From contig NZ_JAHMIN010000010.1 of NCBI RefSeq assembly GCF_018986435.1, positions 62,001 through 126,000 of the forward strand: a stretch of DNA of 64,000 nt. The letters are read 5' to 3'. A model generated the notes under the pieces. That model did no database searches and was not told the origin of the DNA. It saw nothing but the letters and a program-made list of their open reading frames with translations. Both the position numbers and the translations under genes were made by a program. Origin of the DNA: Hahella sp. HN01 (GTDB taxonomy: Bacteria; Pseudomonadota; Gammaproteobacteria; Pseudomonadales; Oleiphilaceae). Below are positions 35,740-44,297 of the stretch, piece after piece (the stretch's first letter is position 1; the number at the start of each line of letters is the position of its first letter).

Positions 35740-38700
35740 CTACTTGTTGCGTTTCTTCGCTTTTTTAGGCGCTGGTTTTTCCTGACTGTAGCCAAGAATC
35801 ATGGCCTCGAACGCTATGGATTGCGCCAGTGATAGCGCGGCGTTTTCATTCTGGACGCGGATCTGTCCCGCGCTCTTCAACTCATTGTCTTCCATACAGG
35901 TGCGGAAGTAGAGATTGTGCACGCCGCACTCAAACATGACGCTGTCGCTGGTGGGGGTAATCGTCAGCGTGTAGATGGCTTCGTCATCGTCGGGGCCTTT
36001 AATAGGCTGCTTGAAACGGATGGTTTCGCCCTTGTTTATTTGGAACGCGTTTGCATCGGGCTGGGCGCGGCGACGGGTCAGGCGGCTGACGTCGAGGGTG
36101 TACAGGCCCGCCTTATCTACACAGCGCTTGAGTTTCTTTAAGCTGCCATCTATGCGTTTATCGCCTTTAAACCGCGACAGGATCTGCGGCAGCCTGATCA
36201 GTATCGGTTCTTCATCGCTCCAGTCCCCCAGGGGAAATGACAAGCGGTGTTCCATCACTTGAGAGAGAGCATTGAGCAACGGCTCCGAATGCTGATTTTG
36301 ATTAAGGGCGACGGCGCGTGCGGCGATCAGGTCCAGCCAGGGTAGAAAACGGGGCGCTGGGTTGGCGAGTTGCGCCAACAGCTCAGCTAAGTCCGCGCTG
36401 TATAGCCACTCGCGTAAGCTGGCTTCAGTCTCCACGAAACGCATGGTGTAGAGAATCTTGTTGTAGTGATCCATCGCCATGTGCTGCAGCTGCAGGAGAT
36501 GCGCGAATGCAGGCTGTGCCTCAACTCCCTGAATGCGTAAGGCGCGCAGTCCCTCTCTTGACTCAACTCTATCGGAGTCGTCTCCACTATATTGCAACAG
36601 GTCCGTCAGATACTTTGAGAGGGCCGGTATCGCCTCTGGATAGATGTGGTTTTCTTTATAGATGCGTTTGCAAACATGCTCCAGATCATGCTTTTCCGGG
36701 TGGGCTAACGCATCTGCAAGTTGATCTGCCGGAACTTCCATGGCGAACTGGTCTTTTTTACTTCGTGTTGGGGCTTCGACGCTATCTTTATTGAGTGCGC
36801 GATAACTGTCCCAGGCGATTTCTTTGAGCAAGACCTGTGCAGGAAATAAGTCGTTATAGTCGGAGTAAAGGTGATACCGGACGTCTTCCATAAGCGACGT
36901 CAGCTTCAGCTCCTCCGCTGCGCGTAGTGGGCCGCAAATGCGTGTGGCGTTACTGCGATTCCCCAGTAGCCGGCGAGCCCAGTCAAGTAGTTCGGCATTA
37001 CCCTTATCATCCTTCAGCAGGGCGTAGAGCAACCCTGATTTGATCTCTAAGTCGAAATACTGGCTCTCCGTCTCACGGTTGAACAGCTTTTTAGCGGTGG
37101 CCTTGGCGGCTTCAGGATTTAACTTGCTCCAGGCGATGGCGGCCTCAATATAGTTCAACAGGGTGACATTTTTGATAGTCATTTTGGGGGCGTTGACGTT
37201 GATAGTCGCGACGCGTGTTACGTAATATTCTGCGAACTCCTCATGCTCTTGCAGGCCATGGTTTCCGGCAAGTCTGAAGGCGTCTCCCAATGTATGTCTG
37301 AACAAGTTAAAGTGTTCACTGTTACGAAGCAGCTGTTCGGCGATTGGTAGCGCGGCTTTAGAATCTTCTTTTAGAAATATATGCGCCGCCTGTAGGTAGT
37401 GGTTTTCCACTCTAATCATATTTTCCAGAGAAGGACCTTCCTCCCGGCGCTGCTGGGCTTGCTCCTGCTGGTTTTTCATGGCGACCTCCAGAGTCTGGAA
37501 CAGCCGCATAGCGGTTTTCTCCATAATTTGGTTGCGACGGGGATGCTTGCTGTCCCGCAGGCACTGAACGACATATTTCAAACGGTCATCGTCAGGAGGT
37601 AGTAGTGAAACAGCCGCCTCCAACGCATCCATTGCGTTGTCATCGTCATATTTGCCGAGAGTTCGCGTGATGCCGGCGTAAGCTTTTTTATGCTCAGCGT
37701 CATACTTCAGCCCTGATTTAAACGCAGTGGCCAAAGGCAATGATAAGCGTTTGTCTATAAGCTCTGGTCGTCGTCTGTGAGGCCACTGATTAAACGCGTC
37801 TTCAGTTCGCTCCTTGAAATAGGCGGTGACTATTTTATTGAATTCACTGTCTTGTTCTCCCAGGGCGGCCAGCGCCAAGTCATGGGTGGCCACGTCATCG
37901 GGATATTCCGCTATCAGCGTTAGCGGATCGACGCCGCTGGCGAGGCGCTGTTTGCACTCTTTGGGTTTTAGCCGTTTAAGCTGGGTCTCGCCTCTGGCTT
38001 CCAACAGGGCTGCGCGGCGCGCAGGCTCCAGATGCTCAGGTGAGCAATTGGCTTGAGTCTGGCTTATGAGGTCAGTAATTTTCTGATGATCAAGACGTCC
38101 GAATTGCGCTGAGTCCGGCTTGGTTTCCAAGGCGGTCAGTGTTTCATCCAGGGCTTCCGCCAGCGCTTGCGTAATGCTTCCCAGGGCATTGGCCTGTTTG
38201 ACCACGTTAATCGTTTCGCGACAGGCGGTATGATTACCCAGAAAGAAATGCGCGAGCATCCAATAGTTCGCCAGCGCTGGTTCTTTATCGAGTAATGGTT
38301 TCTCCTGCTCGTACACCTCAAATGTAGGGGCTTGATCCATTTTTGAGGCGAAGGCGTAAGTGGGGCGGCCGGAGGGATGGCCATGCAGCCAGTCTGTGCG
38401 GCTGAATAATTGTTTGGGGTTGTGGTAGTAAGGGCGCTGGTCTATTTCCGCTTCGGCGAAGGCGTTGAAGTCTTCAATGGCTTGTTTGGCGGCGTCGGAG
38501 TGTTTGCTGAACCATTCTTCTTCCTGGAAGTCTTCCTCGTACTCATCTTCATCCTCTTCATCATCACCTTCGTCCTCATCATCCATGTCATCGTCGTCCG
38601 GCTCTCTAAGGCAGTCCTCCTCCCAACGGTCTGCGACGAAGTCGGCGATGGAGAAGTACTCTTCGGAGGACGGCTCCCCGGTTTCGTGATCATAAACGAT

Positions 38701-39138
38701 CACTCGGGCCGTACCGAGAGGAGAGGGGAGCATGTTGAGAAAGCAGGTGTCGCCGCTGGGGTCCCGGCCGATAATTTCGAGCCCGGTAAGCAGGCGCATA
38801 ATCAGTTCGAAGTCACGGAGAGAGGTAGCGATGTCTTTGGCGCTGACTTTGTTTGGCAGGCTCATCATTTCGCCAGCAAGCATCCAGACGTCTTGGGCGG
38901 CGCCACTGTACCTGTCATAAGCGGTCATGCACTCTTCCGCTTCGATAACTTCAGCAGGGACGGGGTAGCCGAAAAGCGCTTCTACGCGTTTGGCTTTGTC
39001 ATCGAATTTACCTTTTTGCTTGCGGGCGATGTTTAAGAAGTCCTTTCTGTCCGCGTCCTGCTGCAGCATGTAGTAGCTCATGATCTCCGCCAGCTTGCCG
39101 CCCAGCAGATCGTCTCGCGTCAGTATGGGATTATTCAT
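35740..39138 (-). CDS. Uncharacterised 1132-aa protein, SUKH-like N-terminal segment and helical repeats
   Basis: This is a very large cytoplasmic protein with no signal peptide or membrane helix. Residues about 126-172 (SGDTCFLNMLPSPLGTARV, YDHETGE, then SIADFVADRW) resemble the C-terminal half of SMI1/KNR4 (SUKH) domains. That is a pattern impression. An unusual acidic low-complexity stretch follows (about 173-208, almost all D/E). The rest is rich in repeated helical pairs (LALAALGEQD, AMDALEAAV, YVVQCLRDSKHPRRN) reminiscent of HEAT/ARM solenoids. The C-terminus ends in a basic KKAKKRNK. Its ATG overlaps the upstream 176-aa gene by 8 bp, so the two are coupled. Function unknown. Confidence 0.75.
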   Translation of the reverse strand: MNNPILTRDDLLGGKLAEIMSYYMLQQDADRKDFLNIARKQKGKFDDKAKRVEALFGYPVPAEVIEAEECMTAYDRYSGAAQDVWMLAGEMMSLPNKVSAKDIATSLRDFELIMRLLTGLEIIGRDPSGDTCFLNMLPSPLGTARVIVYDHETGEPSSEEYFSIADFVADRWEEDCLREPDDDDMDDEDEGDDEEDEDEYEEDFQEEEWFSKHSDAAKQAIEDFNAFAEAEIDQRPYYHNPKQLFSRTDWLHGHPSGRPTYAFASKMDQAPTFEVYEQEKPLLDKEPALANYWMLAHFFLGNHTACRETINVVKQANALGSITQALAEALDETLTALETKPDSAQFGRLDHQKITDLISQTQANCSPEHLEPARRAALLEARGETQLKRLKPKECKQRLASGVDPLTLIAEYPDDVATHDLALAALGEQDSEFNKIVTAYFKERTEDAFNQWPHRRRPELIDKRLSLPLATAFKSGLKYDAEHKKAYAGITRTLGKYDDDNAMDALEAAVSLLPPDDDRLKYVVQCLRDSKHPRRNQIMEKTAMRLFQTLEVAMKNQQEQAQQRREEGPSLENMIRVENHYLQAAHIFLKEDSKAALPIAEQLLRNSEHFNLFRHTLGDAFRLAGNHGLQEHEEFAEYYVTRVATINVNAPKMTIKNVTLLNYIEAAIAWSKLNPEAAKATAKKLFNRETESQYFDLEIKSGLLYALLKDDKGNAELLDWARRLLGNRSNATRICGPLRAAEELKLTSLMEDVRYHLYSDYNDLFPAQVLLKEIAWDSYRALNKDSVEAPTRSKKDQFAMEVPADQLADALAHPEKHDLEHVCKRIYKENHIYPEAIPALSKYLTDLLQYSGDDSDRVESREGLRALRIQGVEAQPAFAHLLQLQHMAMDHYNKILYTMRFVETEASLREWLYSADLAELLAQLANPAPRFLPWLDLIAARAVALNQNQHSEPLLNALSQVMEHRLSFPLGDWSDEEPILIRLPQILSRFKGDKRIDGSLKKLKRCVDKAGLYTLDVSRLTRRRAQPDANAFQINKGETIRFKQPIKGPDDDEAIYTLTITPTSDSVMFECGVHNLYFRTCMEDNELKSAGQIRVQNENAALSLAQSIAFEAMILGYSQEKPAPKKAKKRNK

Positions 39139-39661
39139 TTTTACTTCCAGGAAATGCAGGTCTCATAAATGAATGGCGTGTTTGTTCTGACAAACAGCAT
39201 AACTCATATTTCGACATATCCCGAACCGACACCCGGGCCAGGAAAAATCCATGGCGCTTGAACATCAGGTAGGAGCGGAATACGACGAAATTGATCGACT
39301 CCGAGGCGACTTGCGGGGTGATATCGTCAGGGCCCTGGCCGGTGTAAGCTTCGACGCCGGCCCAGTAAGGCGAGCTAGCGCATACCAGCTCTCCCATATG
39401 ATTTAGCTTGCAGAGTATTTCCGCCATGCCTCTGGCTTGTGATGGCGAAAAATGGCTGACGAATACGCCATTTTGGATCAGCAGATTATTCAGGTCCGCA
39501 ATGTCGCAGACTTCTTCTTCGATATTATCGTTGGCGTACACCAGCTTGAAGCGGGTGAGCCGGGCGATATCCTGATAGGTGGCGCGTTCCTCAAACTCGC
39601 TCACTGAATACAGAGTGAGCTCCCAACCAACGCCACAGATTTTTCCCGCCACTTTTGTCAT
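39131..39661 (-). CDS. Uncharacterised 176-aa protein coupled to the 1132-aa gene
   Basis: This cytoplasmic protein has an alpha/beta composition and no recognised motif. Notable stretches are CGVGWELTLYSVSEFEE at the start and RSYLMFKRHGFFLARVSVRD near the end. Its stop overlaps the start of the 1132-aa gene (ATGAATAA, 39131-39138), an arrangement that usually marks partner proteins. It is the first gene of the cassette and could be a regulator or an interaction partner. I do not recognise the family. Confidence 0.6.
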   Translation of the reverse strand: MTKVAGKICGVGWELTLYSVSEFEERATYQDIARLTRFKLVYANDNIEEEVCDIADLNNLLIQNGVFVSHFSPSQARGMAEILCKLNHMGELVCASSPYWAGVEAYTGQGPDDITPQVASESINFVVFRSYLMFKRHGFFLARVSVRDMSKYELCCLSEQTRHSFMRPAFPGSKNE

Positions 39662-40023
39662 TGTCTTCTTCCAACTCCCTCAATCGGCTCGGTCAGCGTT
39701 GAGCGTCGCTATCGCATCCGGTCGGCGCCGGATGCAGAAACATAATAGACGCTCATAACCGCACGCCACCTGGGGTGTACCCTAGGCTGCGGTAAAGAAA
39801 CGCTGTGCAACGCCGGCTGACTTTGCCGATTCCCTGAAGATCTACGTTATATATGTACTGAATTTACAAAATTATCCCTATTTCATGGAAATTTTGTCAA
39901 AAAAGTATAATTTTTTCGATGGTAGGTATTAGAGTTGGAAACTGGATTGACGCATAGTAATTCTGCTTTAAGTCATTAAGGCCCCCTTTGAATATAAAAA
40001 TAACACTTCTTCGGAGGTAACCT
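39662..40023. promoter_or_regulatory. Divergent control region of the polyol operon
   Basis: This 362-bp region contains a REP-like perfect hairpin GCATCCGG (39714-39721) / CCGGATGC (39728-39735) and, further right, an inverted repeat ACAAAATT (39866-39873) / AATTTTGT (39890-39897). It also holds a perfect -10 hexamer TATAAT (39906-39911) without a matching -35 box. The lack of -35 suits activation by the AraC-type regulator encoded at the operon's end. Confidence 0.55.
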
Positions 40024-41340
40024 ATGAAGTTTCTATCCCGCGCTGCGTTGGTTTCGGCGGCGACCATTTCCCTGGGGATCTCATCTCTCGCGTCAGCGGT
40101 TGAGGAAATCACAATCGCTACCGTCAACAACGGCCACATGATCGAAATGCAGAAGCTGAGCAGCCATTTCGAAAAGGCCAATCCAGACATCAAATTGAAA
40201 TGGGTGACGCTTGAAGAAGGCGTGTTGCGCCAGAACGTCACGCAGGACATCGCCAATAAGAGCGGCTTGTACGATGTGATGACCATCGGCATGTACGAAA
40301 CGCCGATCTGGGGCAAACGCGGTTGGTTGAAGGAAATCAAAACCGACGCGTCCTATGATGTGGACGATATTCTACCGGCGGTTCGTAAAGGACTGTCCGT
40401 TGACGGCAAACTCTATGCTGCGCCTTTCTACGGCGAAAGCTCCATGATCATGTACCGCAAGGATCTGGTTGAAAAAGCGGGCATGACTATCGAAGACCGA
40501 CCCACCTGGGGCCATATCAGAGACGTCGCCGCGGCGCTGCATAAGCCCAAGGATGGCGTCTACGGCATCTGCCTGCGCGGAAAATCCGGATGGGGCGACA
40601 ACATGGCGTTCATCTCCACCATGGCTAATTCATTTGGCGCGCGCTGGTTTGATGAAAAGTGGAAGCCGCAGCTGACCACGCCTGCCTGGACCCACGCGGT
40701 CAGCTTCTATGTCGATCTGCTGAAGAACTACGGCCCGCCGGGCTCCAGCTCTAACAGCTTCAACGAGATCCTGGCGTTGTTCAATGAAGGCAAGTGCGGC
40801 ATCTGGATCGACGCCACTATTGCTGCGTCATTCGTCAGCGATCCCAAACAGAGCAAGGTTGCGGATAAAGTCGCCTTCGCTCAATCACCCGTCGCTGTGA
40901 CCGATAAAGGCGCCAACTGGTTGTGGGCATGGTCGCTCGCTATTCCCGCCGCGACCAAGCATGCTGAAGCAGCGCAGAAGTTCGTCACCTGGGCTACTTC
41001 CAAGGACTATATCCAACTGGTGGCGGATACGCAGGGATGGGGCTCGGTTCCCACTGGAACACGCACCAGCACCTACGAAAATCCTGAGTTCCTGAAAGCG
41101 GCGGTATTCGCATCAGCGGAACTCAAGGCCATTAACTCCGCTAATCCGGAAGACAACACTCTGGAGCCGTCGCCTTATATCGGCGTACAGTTCGCCGCTA
41201 TTCCTGAGTTTCAGGCGATTGGCATGGCGACCGGGCAGATGTTGACCGGGGCGTTGACGGGCAGCGTGTCCGTTGAAAAAGCGCTGCAGTCCGCCAATGT
41301 ATCGGCGGATCGTCAGATGCGTCAGTCCGGCTATTACTGA
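40024..41340 (+). CDS. Polyol (mannitol/sorbitol-type) ABC transporter substrate-binding protein
   Basis: This 438-aa family-1 periplasmic binding protein has a signal peptide (cleavage after SLASA, residue 25) followed by VEEITIATVNNGHMIEMQKL, typical of SmoE/MtlE proteins. Shine-Dalgarno GGAGG is at 6-nt spacing. It would capture sugar alcohol in the periplasm for the two permeases encoded next. A 133-bp gap with a stem-loop separates it from the permease genes, as is common for abundant binding proteins. The operon's dehydrogenases support a polyol substrate. Confidence 0.88.
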   Translation: MKFLSRAALVSAATISLGISSLASAVEEITIATVNNGHMIEMQKLSSHFEKANPDIKLKWVTLEEGVLRQNVTQDIANKSGLYDVMTIGMYETPIWGKRGWLKEIKTDASYDVDDILPAVRKGLSVDGKLYAAPFYGESSMIMYRKDLVEKAGMTIEDRPTWGHIRDVAAALHKPKDGVYGICLRGKSGWGDNMAFISTMANSFGARWFDEKWKPQLTTPAWTHAVSFYVDLLKNYGPPGSSSNSFNEILALFNEGKCGIWIDATIAASFVSDPKQSKVADKVAFAQSPVAVTDKGANWLWAWSLAIPAATKHAEAAQKFVTWATSKDYIQLVADTQGWGSVPTGTRTSTYENPEFLKAAVFASAELKAINSANPEDNTLEPSPYIGVQFAAIPEFQAIGMATGQMLTGALTGSVSVEKALQSANVSADRQMRQSGYY

Positions 41341-41374
41341 TCCGTACTTCGCGACATGAGATAAACCGCCTGCG

Positions 41375-41402
41375 CCGCCGTGTTTATGGGCATTCACGGC
41401 GG
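41375..41402 (+). other. Intergenic stem-loop after the binding-protein gene
   Basis: Perfect 8-bp stem CCGCCGTG/CACGGCGG has a 12-nt loop and no T-run. By analogy with malE-malF type operons, it could protect the upstream mRNA and raise binding-protein yield over the permeases. Confidence 0.55.
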
Positions 41403-41473
41403 GCTGCGGGCGGCGACTCCAACCGCGAAGCCGTCTTCGGATCTTAAGAACCCAGTTACCAGAGAGTGTTTCG

Positions 41474-42334
41474 ATGCAACGTGCTGTAACGCGAACGTTA
41501 CTCGCTCCGTCCGTCATCTCACTGTTGTTGTGGATGATCGTGCCCCTGGCGATGACGATATATTTCTCCACCATCCGTTATAACCTGCTGTACCCCGGCG
41601 AGCATAACTTCACTGGCTTGCTGAACTACGAATTTTTCGTCACCGATCCTGGCTTCTGGCCGGCGGTGAACAATACGCTGATCCTGCTGGGATCGGTGCT
41701 GGCTATCACTGTGGTGCTTGGCGTGGCGTTGTCCGCCCTGATTGATCAGCCTTTCTTTGGGCGCGGCGCTGTGCGCGTATTGTTGATCTCGCCGTTTTTC
41801 GTCATGCCGACGGTCAGTGCGTTGATCTGGAAAAACATGATGATGAACCCGGTGTATGGGGTCTTCGCCTGGCTCTCGCAAATGGTTGGGATGGAGCCGA
41901 TGGACTGGCTGGCGGATGCGCCCTTGCTGTCCATTATCATCATGGTGAGTTGGCAGTGGCTGCCGTTTGCGATTCTGGTGTTCGTCACCGCGTTGCAGTC
42001 TCAGGATACCGAGCAAAAAGAAGCGGCGCGTATGGACGGCGCCACCAGCTGGCATATTTTCCGCTATCTCACCATTCCCCACCTCGCGCGTCCGGTTGCT
42101 GTGGTGATCATGATCGAAACCATTTTCCTGCTGGTGGTGTTCGCCGAGATTTATGTTTCCACCGGCGGCGGTCCCGGCTATGACAGCACCAACTTGGCGT
42201 ATCTGATTTATTCCCAGGCGCTGCTGCAATTTGACGTGGGCATTGCGTCCGCAGGCGGCCTGTTTGCGGTGGTGTTAGCCAATATCGTGGCGTTTTTCCT
42301 GATTCGCGCCATCGGCAAGAACTTAACGGTGTGA
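41474..42334 (+). CDS. Polyol ABC transporter permease 1 (SmoF/MtlF-like)
   Basis: This 286-aa inner-membrane protein has six predicted helices of the MalF/UgpA class. The EAA loop is visible as EAARMDGATSWHIFRYLTIPHL, the site where the ATPase docks. It forms a heterodimer with the product of the next gene, which starts 7 bp downstream. Confidence 0.88.
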   Translation: MQRAVTRTLLAPSVISLLLWMIVPLAMTIYFSTIRYNLLYPGEHNFTGLLNYEFFVTDPGFWPAVNNTLILLGSVLAITVVLGVALSALIDQPFFGRGAVRVLLISPFFVMPTVSALIWKNMMMNPVYGVFAWLSQMVGMEPMDWLADAPLLSIIIMVSWQWLPFAILVFVTALQSQDTEQKEAARMDGATSWHIFRYLTIPHLARPVAVVIMIETIFLLVVFAEIYVSTGGGPGYDSTNLAYLIYSQALLQFDVGIASAGGLFAVVLANIVAFFLIRAIGKNLTV

Positions 42335-42341
42335 GGCGGCT

Positions 42342-43172
42342 ATGAATCTGAAGCAAAAACTTAAAGTGCGAACCTGGATTGTAGGCGCTTCCGCCTGGGG
42401 AATCGCGTTGCTGCTGTTTTTCCCCATTCTGTGGATGTTCCTGACCTCATTCAAAACCGAACTGCAGGCGATTTCCACGCCGCCTACCTTAGTGTTCGAA
42501 CCGACTCTGGAGAACTTTTCTCTGGTGCAGGAGCGCAGCGATTATCTGAAGCACGCCATCAACTCGATTGTGACGTCCTTCGGCGCGACTATTCTGGCGC
42601 TGCTGATCGCCATTCCCGGCGCTTACGCCATGGCGTTTTATCCCGGAAAGCGCACCAAGGATCTGCTGTTGTGGATGCTGTCCACCAAAATGCTGCCGGC
42701 GGTGGGCGTACTGGTGCCGATTTACATTCTGTTCCGTGATTACGGGCTGCTCGATACGCGTATTGGTCTGATCATCATTTTCACCATGATGAACCTGCCC
42801 ATCGTGGTGTGGATGCTGTTTTCCTACTTCAAAGACATTCCCAGGGAAATCCTGGAAGCCTGCAGGATGGACGGGGCCAGTCCCATGGGCGAGGTGGTGA
42901 AAATCGTCATGCCGCTGGCCTGGGGCGGCATCGCCTCCACTGGCCTGTTATCCATTGTGCTGTGCTGGAACGAGGCGTTCTGGTCTCTCAACCTGACTGC
43001 GGCGGACGCCGGCACGCTGACTTCCATGATCGCCTCATACTCCAGCCCGGAAGGCCTGTTCTGGGCCAAGCTTTCGGCGGCTTCCACACTGGCCTGCGCC
43101 CCCATCGTTGCGTTCGGCTGGTTGTGTCAGAAGCAGTTGGTGCAGGGCCTGACGTTCGGCGCCGTGAAATAG
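42342..43172 (+). CDS. Polyol ABC transporter permease 2 (SmoG/MtlG-like)
   Basis: This 276-aa MalG/UgpE-class permease has six helices, the EAA loop EACRMDGASPMGEVVKIVMP, and a C-terminal QLVQGLTFGAVK tail typical of sugar permeases. It partners the preceding permease. The ATPase gene follows after 18 bp. Confidence 0.88.
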   Translation: MNLKQKLKVRTWIVGASAWGIALLLFFPILWMFLTSFKTELQAISTPPTLVFEPTLENFSLVQERSDYLKHAINSIVTSFGATILALLIAIPGAYAMAFYPGKRTKDLLLWMLSTKMLPAVGVLVPIYILFRDYGLLDTRIGLIIIFTMMNLPIVVWMLFSYFKDIPREILEACRMDGASPMGEVVKIVMPLAWGGIASTGLLSIVLCWNEAFWSLNLTAADAGTLTSMIASYSSPEGLFWAKLSAASTLACAPIVAFGWLCQKQLVQGLTFGAVK

Positions 43173-43190
43173 TTTTCGAGGATTTATCCG

Positions 43191-44297
43191 ATGAGTTATC
43201 TGAATATTAAAGATCTGCATAAACATTACGATCAGTACCATGCTATTCGCGGCGTCAATCTGGAAATCCAGGAAGGGGAGTTTATCGTTTTCGTCGGTCC
43301 GTCCGGCTGTGGTAAATCCACGCTGCTGCGTTTGATCGCGGGGCTTGAACTGGTCTCCGAAGGCTCTATCCATCTGGACGGACGGGATATCACCGAAGCG
43401 CCGTCTTCCAAGCGGGATCTGGCCATGGTGTTCCAGTCCTATGCGCTGTATCCGCACATGACCGTGGCGGAAAACCTTTCCTTCGCCTTGCGTCTGGCGA
43501 AACGGCCGCAGGCGGAAATCGATCAGAAAGTGCGTTCCGTCGCCGCCTCGTTGCAACTGGATAAACTGCTGGCGCGCAAGCCGCGTGAGTTGTCCGGCGG
43601 ACAACGGCAGCGGGTCGCTATCGGGCGCGCCATTGTACGACAGCCTAAAGTTTTCCTGTTTGATGAGCCGTTATCGAACCTGGACGCGGCTCTGCGGGTG
43701 CAGATGCGTCTTGAGCTGGCGCGTCTGCATAAACAGCTTGGCACGACGATGATTTACGTGACTCACGATCAAGTGGAGGCGATGACTCTGGCGGACCGGG
43801 TGGTCATTCTCAATCAGGGCCAGATCGAACAATGCGGCTCTCCCATTGACCTATACCAACAGCCGGCGAATCGCTTTGTCGCGGAATTTATCGGCACGCC
43901 GAAGATGAATATGTTGGCGATCGATCAAGTGATACACGGCGGCGAAAGCGTCGAAGTGCGCGCGGCTGACGCCCATCTGCGTCTTCCTGCGCGGGTGTTG
44001 GCGGACAATGTCAGCGCCGGATGGAGTCTGGGAGTGCGGCCTGAACATATCCATATCGCTCCAATAGGCGATGGACCGGTGCAGGGGCGTATTGAACTGA
44101 TTGAAAACCTGGGTTCGGAAGCTTACTGCCATGTGCAAGTGAACGGCTGCGGGAATCTGGTGGTGAAGTCCGCCGCGCGCAGCGGTTTGATGGAAGGCCA
44201 GCAAGTGAGCCTGAACTTTGATGCGGAAGAAATGCGTCTATTCAATCCGCAAAATCAGGCGGTGTATGTGAATGGCGGGGAGACGGCTCATGTCTGA
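43191..44297 (+). CDS. Polyol ABC transporter ATPase (SmoK/MalK/UgpC-like)
   Basis: This 368-aa ATP-binding subunit has Walker A GPSGCGKSTLL, signature LSGGQRQRVAIGRAI, Walker B VFLFDEPLSNLDA, the switch histidine in VTHDQ, and the C-terminal TOBE/regulatory domain of the CUT1 family (about 240-368). It drives the two polyol permeases. Its stop overlaps the start of the dehydrogenase gene by 8 bases (44290-44297). Confidence 0.92.
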   Translation: MSYLNIKDLHKHYDQYHAIRGVNLEIQEGEFIVFVGPSGCGKSTLLRLIAGLELVSEGSIHLDGRDITEAPSSKRDLAMVFQSYALYPHMTVAENLSFALRLAKRPQAEIDQKVRSVAASLQLDKLLARKPRELSGGQRQRVAIGRAIVRQPKVFLFDEPLSNLDAALRVQMRLELARLHKQLGTTMIYVTHDQVEAMTLADRVVILNQGQIEQCGSPIDLYQQPANRFVAEFIGTPKMNMLAIDQVIHGGESVEVRAADAHLRLPARVLADNVSAGWSLGVRPEHIHIAPIGDGPVQGRIELIENLGSEAYCHVQVNGCGNLVVKSAARSGLMEGQQVSLNFDAEEMRLFNPQNQAVYVNGGETAHV

